From NCBI GenBank assembly GCA_937863385.1, contig CALMBW010000003.1, positions 86,300 to 150,299 on the forward strand: a stretch of DNA of 64,000 bases, in the 5' to 3' direction. The stretch's first letter is position 1. Each line of letters begins with the position of its first letter. A model generated the notes under the pieces. That model saw nothing but the letters and a program-made list of their open reading frames with translations, did not search any database and was not told where the DNA came from. This document shows positions 1 to 7,070 of the stretch, piece after piece. Both the position numbers and the translations under genes were made by a program. The DNA comes from an uncultured Actinomycetes bacterium (lineage in GTDB: Bacteria; Actinomycetota; CADDZG01; WHSQ01).

Positions 1-1
1 C

Positions 2-229
2 GACGAAGAGGTGCATCTGACCGTCACCGAGTTCGACCTCCTTCATTTGTTCGCGTCACGGCCCGGTGTCGTCTTCACGCGCGAGCAACTCATGCGTGAT
101 GTCTGGGGGTATGACGATCCAACCGGCGAGCGCACGGTCGACTCGCACATCGCTTCGTTGCGGCGCAAGCTGGGCCAAGACGCGGTTCGGACGGTCCACG
201 GCGTTGGTTACGGATCGGGGCAAGGATGA
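2..229 (+). CDS. Response regulator, C-terminal DNA-binding part (partial)
   Basis: The reading frame is open from the first bases of the window, so the gene starts outside it and the receiver domain is missing. What remains is the OmpR/PhoB winged-helix effector domain: the TVTEFDLLHLF helix, the TREQLMRDVWGY segment, the recognition helix with VDSHIASLRRKLG, and the closing wing RTVHGVGY. It should bind DNA as a phosphorylation-controlled transcription regulator. The stop overlaps the ATG of the following histidine kinase by four bases (ATGA), so the two form a translationally coupled two-component pair. Confidence 0.93.
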   Translation, partial: DEEVHLTVTEFDLLHLFASRPGVVFTREQLMRDVWGYDDPTGERTVDSHIASLRRKLGQDAVRTVHGVGYGSGQG

Positions 230-1218
230 GACGACCCCTCGACCCGCTGCGTTCCATCAAGATCAAGCTCGGCGCGGTCATCGTGGCCGCGGTCGCTGTG
301 ACCCTGGTCGTGTTCACGATCGGCGTTCGCTTCGACATCCCCACCATCGTCCTGGGGCTGATCGCTGGTTCGCTGTCGCTCACGATGATCCAGTTCCTCG
401 CCCGAGGCATGACTTCTCCGCTGCGCGAGATGGCATCTGCGGCTGCAGCTATGGCCGAAGGGGACTATTCGCGCCGGGTTACCGAGACCTCCCGCGACGA
501 GGTCGGCGAGCTTGCCCGCGCTTTCAATCTCATGGCTGCAGAGCTCTCCGAGACCGATCGCATCCGCCGCGACCTCGTTGCGAACGTGTCGCACGACCTG
601 CGCACACCGCTGAGCTCACTTCGCGCCACCTTGGAAAACGTGATCGACGGCGTGACCCAGCCCGACCAGAAGTCTTTAGCCGCGATGCTGGCTCAGGTCG
701 ACCGGCTGGGGGCCTTGGTTACGCAGCTGCTGGAGCTTTCACGTTTGGAGTCGGGAAGTATCCCGTTCGAGCCGGTCGAGCTCGAGCTCGATTCCGTGAT
801 CCTTGCCTCGGTCCGGGAGCTCGGCCCAGACGCCGAGCGTGTCGATGTAGCGATGCCACGCTCGAACCTGCGGGTCAACGGTGATCCCGAGCGGATGCAC
901 CGGGTGCTCGCTAACCTCCTGCACAATGCTCTGCGACATTCCCCCGCCCAGGAGCACGTCTCGGTCAAGGCCTCCAGCCAAGGCAACTCCGTAGTGATCG
1001 AGGTCGCCGACCGGGGGCCGGGGCTCGATCCCGGCGAGGAAACCAAGGTGTTCGAACGCTTCTATCGCGGTGACTCCGCACGGTCCGGTGACGAGGGCGG
1101 GGCCGGGCTTGGGCTGGCGATAGCTCGCTGGATCGTCGACCTGCATGGGGGATCCATCAGAGCCGAACGCAACGAACCATCAGGGTGCCGGATGGTCGTC
1201 ACTCTGCCGATGACTTGA
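226..1218 (+). CDS. Membrane sensor histidine kinase
   Basis: A 330-residue sensor kinase. Two membrane helices lie at about residues 13-33 and 40-58 with almost no extracytoplasmic loop, so the stimulus is probably sensed in or near the membrane. A HAMP linker follows (about 60-115), then the HisKA dimerisation helix with the phospho-acceptor His123 in SHDLRTPLSSL. The ATPase domain has the N box (LANLLHNALRH), G1 (ADRGPGLD), the F box (FERFYRGD) and G2 (GAGLGLAIARW). Partner of the regulator just upstream. The signal is unknown; the neighbouring metal island makes metal or envelope stress a guess only. Confidence 0.95.
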   Translation: MRRPLDPLRSIKIKLGAVIVAAVAVTLVVFTIGVRFDIPTIVLGLIAGSLSLTMIQFLARGMTSPLREMASAAAAMAEGDYSRRVTETSRDEVGELARAFNLMAAELSETDRIRRDLVANVSHDLRTPLSSLRATLENVIDGVTQPDQKSLAAMLAQVDRLGALVTQLLELSRLESGSIPFEPVELELDSVILASVRELGPDAERVDVAMPRSNLRVNGDPERMHRVLANLLHNALRHSPAQEHVSVKASSQGNSVVIEVADRGPGLDPGEETKVFERFYRGDSARSGDEGGAGLGLAIARWIVDLHGGSIRAERNEPSGCRMVVTLPMT

Positions 1219-1246
1219 CGCACCAACGAACGAGAAAGGGAATGAC

Positions 1247-1708
1247 TTGCTCGCAACTGCATTGAGTTTCGCCAAGACACAGACGGAGGTGCTTGCCCCG
1301 GCACGGTTCGGGTGGGTGGACCTGACCGACGATCTCCAAGAGGCTGTGGCCGAGTCCGGGCTACAGGATGGCTGCGCCGTCGCATTCTGCAAGCACACCA
1401 CCGCTACTCTCGCGATCAACGAGTGGGAAGACGGTGCGCAGCATGACCTGCGTGTCCGATTGCAGCGTTTGGTTCCCGAGGACCTCTACTACCGGCACGA
1501 CGATCTGACCTGCCGCACGCAGAACCTTCAAGAAGACGAGCCTGCGAACGGGCCGGCACATGTCGCCGCGATGCTGATGGGTGGTGCCTCCCAGACGGTT
1601 CCGGTCGCAGACGGCGAGATCGTCTTGGGTCGTTGGCAGCGGTTGTTCTTGATCGAGTTCGACACGCCCAAGATCCGCAGCGTGCATTTCCACATCTTCG
1701 GCACCTAG
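1247..1708 (+). CDS. YjbQ/UPF0047 family protein
   Basis: A 153-residue protein with the hallmarks of the YjbQ (UPF0047) family: CKHTTATLAINEWED near residue 50, the conserved AHVAAMLMGG block, and the LGRWQRLFLIEFDTPKIR block near the C-terminus. Members are small beta-barrel trimers; some have been reported to have weak thiamine-phosphate synthase activity, and their real role is unsettled. The start is a TTG preceded by AGAAAGGG at good spacing; no in-frame ATG fits. It converges with the next gene, overlapping it by four bases. Confidence 0.9.
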   Translation: MLATALSFAKTQTEVLAPARFGWVDLTDDLQEAVAESGLQDGCAVAFCKHTTATLAINEWEDGAQHDLRVRLQRLVPEDLYYRHDDLTCRTQNLQEDEPANGPAHVAAMLMGGASQTVPVADGEIVLGRWQRLFLIEFDTPKIRSVHFHIFGT

Positions 1709-1965
1709 CGGCCGGCAGGAACCAACCGCTCACCGCAATGCTTGCAGTAGGGGGCGTGGGGAGAAACGAGACCTCCGCATGCCGGGCATGAGCCGGGAGC
1801 GACCGAGTGCTTGCGCATCTTCTCGGCGGCACCGACGCCTAGCCCTCCGAACACCACGATCAAGCCCAGGATGAAAAGGGCAGTCGCATCGAACGTCATC
1901 CCGATACCGAGCAAGATCGCCCCCGCGACCCCCGCGATCACGATCACTCTGGTGCTGAAGATCAT
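1705..1965 (-). CDS. Small membrane protein with C-terminal zinc ribbon
   Basis: 86 residues. Two hydrophobic helices (about 6-22 and 28-46) are followed by a short basic stretch and a zinc-ribbon-like motif with two CxxC pairs (CPACGG and CKHCGE). The paired cysteines suggest a bound Zn2+ on a cytoplasmic tail. Its ATG overlaps the stop of the upstream hydrolase gene (ATGA), making it the last gene of the metal-island operon. I do not recognise a characterised family; the function is unknown. Confidence 0.8.
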   Translation of the reverse strand: MIFSTRVIVIAGVAGAILLGIGMTFDATALFILGLIVVFGGLGVGAAEKMRKHSVAPGSCPACGGLVSPHAPYCKHCGERLVPAGR

Positions 1966-2786
1966 CCGGCCACTCTCTTGACGAATCTCTCGACCGCGTC
2001 AAGGGCCTGGGGGACGTGACGCAGCCGGTGCCCTGCTCCTTCGATGATCTCAACCCGTACGTTGCCGGCGCGCTCGGCGATCCGGTCTGCATGTGAAACG
2101 TCAACGACGTCATCGGCGGTTCCGTGCACGATCAATACCGGCACCTTTATCTGAGGCATGGCAGCCTCGGTCGATATCGCTTGGAACTCATCGATCCATC
2201 CCGTTGGGTCTTCGAGCACCTCGGGAGCCAGAGCCATCCCAGCCTCTTCAGTGATCCTGCGGATGGCTTCTTGTGGAGCCCCTGCGAAGCTGACCCAGGC
2301 AGCCGGGGCGGCCAGAAGAGCGAGGCCATGACAGGGAGCACCTCGCCGGACAACCTCGGCCGCAACGCATCCGCCTGCCGACGAACCAACCATCACCACC
2401 TTGAGGTTCGACAGACCAGGCAATGCACGCGTCGCATCGAGAGCCGCACGTGCGTCCCGCACCCAGCCCGCGATCGAGAAATACCCGCGGCTCCCATGAG
2501 CTGCTCGCATGTTGACCCATGCGGCCGCGTAGCCGCGCTCTGCGAAACCCCGGGCGAGTCCCGGATAGCCGGTGTCCCCCGGCTCGGGGGGATTCACCGA
2601 TGGGATCCCGTGCAACAACATGAGGACACCCTTGGGGTGGTCGGGTATCGCTGCCCCGCCCGTCAGTCGATTCCCATCGCACACGATATGAAGGTCAACC
2701 TCATCCACCGCGTCAGCGTAGCCGGGTGATCGCTCCTCAGTCGCATGGATGGCATTCCAACTCGAGGGTTGCATGATCGATCCCAA
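1962..2786 (-). CDS. Alpha/beta hydrolase
   Basis: A serine hydrolase of the alpha/beta fold, up to 274 residues. Visible are an oxyanion-side motif (LMLLHGIPSVNPP), the nucleophile elbow GSSAGG, an Asp in the strand-7 segment LIVHGTADDVVD, and the catalytic His in EGAGHRLRH. Substrate unknown; the small size and lack of a signal peptide suggest a cytoplasmic esterase or dipeptidyl-peptidase-like enzyme. The longest start overlaps the upstream CDF gene by about 50 bases; an ATG at 2774 or a later GTG near 2711 is equally possible. Coupled downstream to the zinc-ribbon membrane protein. Confidence 0.88.
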   Translation of the reverse strand: MGSIMQPSSWNAIHATEERSPGYADAVDEVDLHIVCDGNRLTGGAAIPDHPKGVLMLLHGIPSVNPPEPGDTGYPGLARGFAERGYAAAWVNMRAAHGSRGYFSIAGWVRDARAALDATRALPGLSNLKVVMVGSSAGGCVAAEVVRRGAPCHGLALLAAPAAWVSFAGAPQEAIRRITEEAGMALAPEVLEDPTGWIDEFQAISTEAAMPQIKVPVLIVHGTADDVVDVSHADRIAERAGNVRVEIIEGAGHRLRHVPQALDAVERFVKRVAG

Positions 2787-3645
2787 ACTTGTCGTGCAAC
2801 AGGGTGCGTAGTTCGTTGCCCTTCAATTGGGCGTCATGCAGAGAGCGGCCTTCCTCAAGGATCACGTGGGCGCTCAGTGCTGTGACGTCCGAAGCCAGGT
2901 TCCAAACATGCAGATGATGAACGGACACCACGCCAGGTTCGGCCTCTAGCGTCGTCGAAAGTTGTTTGAGGTCAAGGTCTTCCGGTGCGGCCTCCATCAA
3001 CACGCCTAGAGCTTGACGCAGCAAACCCCACGCCCCCCACAGAACCATCGCCGCCACAATCAGCGAAGCCACCGGGTCAACCCACAACACATCTGAAATC
3101 GCAGCGACGACAGCAGACAACAACACCACAACCGAACCCGCTGCATCGAAAGCCATGTGCAGGTAGGCACCACGCATATTCAGGCTACGTCCGACGGTCC
3201 GCGCCAGCATCCACGCACTGGCCAGATTGATCGCCAATCCGATCGCAGCGACGATCGCCACGCCGATCGCCTCGACGGGCGCCGGGTTCTGGAAGCGGTC
3301 GAAGGCCTCCAGGACTATCCACACGACCGCCGCGAGCAATGTTGCTGCGTTCAGAGCGGCAGCGAGAACCTCCGAGCGCTGCAAGCCGTACGTGTGGCGT
3401 TCCGAGGACGGACGCTTCAAAGCTCTCTGCGCCCACAGGGCGATCACCAACCCAGCGACATCCGAAGACATGTGAGCGGCATCCGCAAGGAGGGCAAGGG
3501 ACGAGAAAACGATGCCCCCCACCACTTCGACCCCGAGGAAGCCGCCGTTCAATACAAGCGACCACTTGAGGGCCGATTCCCGCTGTCCCGCTAGATCGAT
3601 GTGATCGTGATGCTGATGCTTATGCTGGTGGTGATGTCCCGCCAA
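2737..3645 (-). CDS. Cation diffusion facilitator, Zn-type (CzcD/ZitB-like)
   Basis: A 302-residue CDF exporter with six membrane helices and a C-terminal cytoplasmic dimerisation domain (about 215-302). The N-terminus is rich in histidine (HHHQHKHQHHDH), a metal-buffering tail common in zinc CDFs. Metal-site helices carry HMSSD (helix 2) and HMAFD (helix 5), the HxxxD pattern usual for Zn2+/Cd2+ exporters. It should export zinc in exchange for protons. It lies 39 bases after the cupredoxin gene in the metal-island operon. It differs from the DxxxD/NxxxD-type CDF on the other side of the regulator, so the two probably handle different metals. Confidence 0.95.
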   Translation of the reverse strand: MAGHHHQHKHQHHDHIDLAGQRESALKWSLVLNGGFLGVEVVGGIVFSSLALLADAAHMSSDVAGLVIALWAQRALKRPSSERHTYGLQRSEVLAAALNAATLLAAVVWIVLEAFDRFQNPAPVEAIGVAIVAAIGLAINLASAWMLARTVGRSLNMRGAYLHMAFDAAGSVVVLLSAVVAAISDVLWVDPVASLIVAAMVLWGAWGLLRQALGVLMEAAPEDLDLKQLSTTLEAEPGVVSVHHLHVWNLASDVTALSAHVILEEGRSLHDAQLKGNELRTLLHDKFGIDHATLELECHPCD

Positions 3646-3684
3646 GTGTCCCGTCCCGTCTCGTCCGTCCGATCTCTGCCTGAG

Positions 3685-4068
3685 CTATTCGACGATTATC
3701 GTGCCCTTCATACCTGAGGACTCATGCGGTATGCAGAAATACTTGTAGGTCCCGGGATCATCGAAAGTGACCTCGAAGATCTCGCCCGGGTCGACCAAGC
3801 CGTCACTCAGGGAATCCCTGGCTTCACTCTCGGAGTCTGCACCGCCGCTGGCGAAATATCCGGCCTCATCGGGCAGATCCTCTCCGTACGCCGTGACCGT
3901 GTGGGTCTCTTTCGATGTATTGGCGAACACCACCGAGTCGCCGGCACTGACCGTGAGCTCGGTTGGAGCGAACCTCTGCCCAGGCTCCATCAGGACGTCA
4001 CCCTCGACATCCCGTCCCGACGAACACGCGGCGAGCGCGATGAAAGCGACGGCTACGAACCTTCTCAC
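3685..4068 (-). CDS. Cupredoxin (plastocyanin-like) lipoprotein
   Basis: A 127-residue secreted blue-copper protein. I chose the GTG at 4068: a strong GGAGGGG ribosome site precedes it and the product then opens with a lipoprotein signal (VRRFVAVAFIALAACSSG, lipobox LAAC). The mature part is a single cupredoxin domain with copper ligands His (KETHTVTAYG) and the Cys-His-Met loop (FCIPHESSGM). It is expected to carry electrons on the outer face of the membrane, plausibly to the multicopper oxidase encoded two genes upstream. A longer open frame in the same phase extends to 4335 but runs through the ZIP gene and is not credible. Confidence 0.92.
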   Translation of the reverse strand: MRRFVAVAFIALAACSSGRDVEGDVLMEPGQRFAPTELTVSAGDSVVFANTSKETHTVTAYGEDLPDEAGYFASGGADSESEARDSLSDGLVDPGEIFEVTFDDPGTYKYFCIPHESSGMKGTIIVE

Positions 4069-4085
4069 GAACCCCTCCGAGAGTT

Positions 4086-5270
4086 CTAAGCGACCAGCAG
4101 CCCGGTACCGTACATGACGACCAGTCCGGTCAAGAAACCAAGGGTCGGCAAGCCTCTGGACAGTGACATCTCGCCGCGCATGCTCGAACCGATGGCCCAT
4201 ACGACCTGAGCTACAGCGCCCGCAGCCAGCCCGAACATCAGTGCTGCCCAAGCTGGGGCGAAAAGGAACCCGCCGATCCAGGCACCAAGGATGGTGGGGG
4301 CGCCGGCAACCGCCCCTAGCCCCGCGAAGTGCCACAAGGAGGGGCGTCCTTGCTCGCCGCCCATCGGGGCCACGATCGCAAGTCCCTCAGTCGTGTTGTG
4401 CAGGGCGAAACCGATAACCAAAAACGTGCCTAGCGCCACCTCGCCCGCGGCGATCGCGGAACCGACGGCCAGGCCCTCACCGAGGTTGTGCAGTCCGATG
4501 CCGGCCGCGATCAGGTAGGCGAGGACCAAGCCACGCGAGGCTGTGGAGGTTGAAACACCCGACTTCCGCCTTCCTAAGAAGTCTTCGAGATACATGAGCC
4601 CCGACACGGCCAACAGCGCGCCGATAACGAATAGGCCCACGCCGTCCAGACTCCCGGCTGTCTCACCAGCCAGCTCCAGTCCTTCCACGACGGTGTCGAT
4701 GAAGAGAAACACCAACAGCCCGATCGTTAGCGCGAGGAAGAATCCCAGCCACGGCTTAGATATCCGCTTCAACAGAGGGAACGAGAAGAGGCCGAATACC
4801 ACCGGGATGACACCTATGTAGAGACCAAGCAGCGCGTAGGTCACAAAGGTCGAGGCGTCAGCATCAGGTGTCAGCGTCGCGGCTTCGACGACGTGGGTGA
4901 TCGTTATCCCCGTTGCGGTAACTACCGACATCACAACGGGGAGGCCTTCCTCCCACGGGTACTCGAGCGAGATAGTGGCGGTTTCCAAGCGGGACAATTC
5001 ACGATCGGTGACTTCGAAGTTCCAGTACGAATCATTGACGAGCAACTGAGCAACGATGACCTCGTCGGGCCCGTCGTTACGCACCTGGACCTCGATCGTT
5101 CCTTCGTCGAAGACCGTGCGCTCGAAGGCCAGCGTTTCGACCGGCGGCGACTCACGCAGTGAAACCGTCGCATCGAAGATCTTGAACAGGCCCACTGCTG
5201 CGGTGACCAGCAACAGAACGAATCCGATGGCGATGGGGACCGACTTGCGGTTACGAACGCTAGTGGCCAT
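4086..5270 (-). CDS. ZIP-family metal transporter with extracytoplasmic beta domain
   Basis: 394 residues. After a first membrane helix (about 13-33) comes a roughly 100-residue soluble segment with alternating beta-strand pattern, predicted outside the membrane. The rest (about 140-394) is a GufA/ZIP-type transporter with metal-binding helices containing HNLGEGLAVG and HNTTEGLAIV, plus glycine-rich helices. ZIP proteins bring divalent metals (Zn, Fe, Mn) into the cytoplasm. The extra outside domain is unusual for bacterial ZIPs, which are normally about 250-300 residues. Its ATG overlaps the stop of the multicopper oxidase by one base. Confidence 0.9.
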   Translation of the reverse strand: MATSVRNRKSVPIAIGFVLLLVTAAVGLFKIFDATVSLRESPPVETLAFERTVFDEGTIEVQVRNDGPDEVIVAQLLVNDSYWNFEVTDRELSRLETATISLEYPWEEGLPVVMSVVTATGITITHVVEAATLTPDADASTFVTYALLGLYIGVIPVVFGLFSFPLLKRISKPWLGFFLALTIGLLVFLFIDTVVEGLELAGETAGSLDGVGLFVIGALLAVSGLMYLEDFLGRRKSGVSTSTASRGLVLAYLIAAGIGLHNLGEGLAVGSAIAAGEVALGTFLVIGFALHNTTEGLAIVAPMGGEQGRPSLWHFAGLGAVAGAPTILGAWIGGFLFAPAWAALMFGLAAGAVAQVVWAIGSSMRGEMSLSRGLPTLGFLTGLVVMYGTGLLVA

Positions 5271-6310
5271 CAGCTCACCTCGAAGAAGCTCATCCAGCCC
5301 AGGTCCACGAACTCGGTCTGGTGGGCATGGAACATGAAGAGGCCCTCCTCCTGGTACGTGAACTCGACCATGTGCCGCTCGGCCTGGACGAACGACAGGA
5401 TGTCGGTGAACTCACTCGGTTCCAAGGACGTGCCGGTCCTGAAAACGTTGAAGAAGTTCGCATGCAGATGGATCGAGTTCAAGGGGTCGAATTCGGTCAC
5501 GTTGATCACATGCATCCGTTGAAGCTCTCCCTTGCGGATGGGGATGGGATCGTTTACGTAGGCGAACGCGACGGTGTTCGCCGCGTAAACCTCGTTCGCG
5601 CCATCGAAGTTCGTGTCGAAAGCATTCATGACGAGAACCATCTCGTTGGCGGGAGGACGGCCCTTCTTGGGATCGATGATGAAGGCTCCGTACAAACCCC
5701 TTTGGATGTGTTGCGCGAGTGGGTGCGAATGACAGTGATATAGGTGTGTCCCGAACGGTTCAGCGATGAAGTCGTAGACGAAAGTCTCGCCAGGACCGAC
5801 CTCTCCCACCCCCGGGATCCCGTCCATGTTCGCTGGATGGATCCCGTGGAAGTGGATCGTGTGCTTGTGCTCGGTCGTGTTCACGAGCCGCACACGGATG
5901 CGATCGCCTTCGATAGCCCTGATGCTCGGCCCGGGAACCCGGCCGTTGTAGGTCCATGCCGGAAAGAAGACCCCGGGTGCGATCTCGATCTCTTTGTTAG
6001 CGACTACGAACTCGTAATCTCGCACCGTGCGGCCCGCAACGTCTTTGGAGACCTCGCCATAGTCGAAATCGGTGAGGACCTCCAGGGGGTGGAATCCGTT
6101 GCGCTCGTGATCGACCGTCCCTACCGCACCTTGACCACCGTGCGCCGAGCCGTGCGCAGCGCGCGCCCCCTGGGCAACGATGACCTTTCCCGCCCGCTGA
6201 TGCTCGGACTCGGCCGAGACGAGCTTCTTGCCCCCGACCAAAGCTGCGCCGCCCGCCGCGCCTGCAAGTCCAGCGCGCTGAAAGAACCTTCTGCGATTCA
6301 CGCTACCCAT
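5270..6310 (-). CDS. Two-domain multicopper oxidase, Tat-exported
   Basis: A 346-residue copper oxidase. The N-terminus has a twin-arginine signal (NRRRFFQ then a hydrophobic stretch), so it is exported folded. Copper motifs appear in order: HTIHFHG, HLYHCHSHPLAQH, HLHANFF and FHAHQTEF. Only the first-domain motif has the type-1 Cys, so this fits the two-domain laccase/nitrite-reductase-like type with T1 copper in domain 1. The position of the axial Met is taken by Leu (QRGLYG), which usually gives a high potential. Likely role: oxidation of Mn, Fe or Cu ions, or of phenolics, outside the cell. It overlaps the regulator gene by 13 bases. Confidence 0.93.
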   Translation of the reverse strand: MGSVNRRRFFQRAGLAGAAGGAALVGGKKLVSAESEHQRAGKVIVAQGARAAHGSAHGGQGAVGTVDHERNGFHPLEVLTDFDYGEVSKDVAGRTVRDYEFVVANKEIEIAPGVFFPAWTYNGRVPGPSIRAIEGDRIRVRLVNTTEHKHTIHFHGIHPANMDGIPGVGEVGPGETFVYDFIAEPFGTHLYHCHSHPLAQHIQRGLYGAFIIDPKKGRPPANEMVLVMNAFDTNFDGANEVYAANTVAFAYVNDPIPIRKGELQRMHVINVTEFDPLNSIHLHANFFNVFRTGTSLEPSEFTDILSFVQAERHMVEFTYQEEGLFMFHAHQTEFVDLGWMSFFEVS

Positions 6311-6987
6311 ACGGTTTGAGCTACCTCCTTGGAGATGGCCTCCTCCTGCAAGGAGCCGTCTCCGATCTTGAGAAAAAGGGGCCCGGACACGGGTCCCCGG
6401 CGAACGACCTGGACGCTTACCCCCGGACGGATGCCCAGCTCCGCGAGGTAACGCAACGTGTCAGAGCGATCGTCGGGAACACGGTCGATCTGAGCCGTGG
6501 TCCCGTCCGGCAGTTGCCACAGCGGCCGTCCGGTGGCTTCGGGCATGGTCAGCTCACGCGAGGGGATCGGGTGCCCATGGGGGTCTGCGATCGGATCGCC
6601 CAGAAGACCTGCGATCCGCTCCTCGAGACTCTCGGACAAGAAGTGCTCTAAGACCTCGGCCTCGGCATGGACCTCGTCCCAGGGAACGCCGAGCGCCTCG
6701 GCCAGATAGGTCTCGAGCAATCGGTGGTGCCGAAGGACCTCAAGGGCCACCTTGCGCCCGGAATCCGTGAGGGTCGCGCCCTGGTAAGGGGTGTGCTTGA
6801 CGAAGTTCAGCCCGGCCAGCTTCTTGAGCATGTTGGTAGCCGAGGCGGCCGAAACGTCGAGGCGGTCGGCCAATGCCTTGGTCGACACCATCTTGTCCCC
6901 GCTCTCCTCTTCGAGCATGTAGACGTGCTTGAGGTAGTCCTGCATGGCGGGAGAGGCAAGGGCACCCGGCCCCTTTAGCTTCGGCAT
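6298..6987 (-). CDS. DtxR/MntR-family metal-dependent repressor
   Basis: 229 residues: winged helix-turn-helix (about 12-72), metal-binding/dimerisation helices (about 80-145), and a C-terminal SH3/FeoA-like domain (about 160-229). Metal ligands can be placed by comparison with DtxR: His88, Glu92, His107, Glu111, Glu114 and His115. The residue equal to Cys102 of DtxR is Glu111, as in Mn-responsive MntR/SirR proteins, so Mn2+ is the likelier co-repressor. It is the first gene of the metal-island operon, and an inverted repeat sits nine bases before its start, suggesting autoregulation. Confidence 0.95.
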   Translation of the reverse strand: MPKLKGPGALASPAMQDYLKHVYMLEEESGDKMVSTKALADRLDVSAASATNMLKKLAGLNFVKHTPYQGATLTDSGRKVALEVLRHHRLLETYLAEALGVPWDEVHAEAEVLEHFLSESLEERIAGLLGDPIADPHGHPIPSRELTMPEATGRPLWQLPDGTTAQIDRVPDDRSDTLRYLAELGIRPGVSVQVVRRGPVSGPLFLKIGDGSLQEEAISKEVAQTVWVA

Positions 6988-6995
6988 CGCTGGAG

Positions 6996-7011
6996 TTTAG
7001 TCATAGCTAAA
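6996..7011. promoter_or_regulatory. Putative DtxR/MntR-type operator
   Basis: An inverted repeat TTTAG-N6-CTAAA lies nine bases upstream of the regulator ATG and 60 bases upstream of the divergent CDF gene. DtxR-family sites typically have TTAGG/CCTAA-like arms, so the form fits. It would overlap the promoter of the minus-strand operon and could control both directions. The call rests on arm sequence and placement only. Confidence 0.55.
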
Positions 7012-7070
7012 GAAGATTTCAACCAAGCCTTGCTGCCGGGGCTAGGGCGGCCTGCTCGTACCCTTGGAGC

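Noticed and set aside
66-884. 272-residue plus-strand frame overlapping the two-component genes
   Set aside because: Arginine-rich GC-shadow of the regulator and kinase frames.
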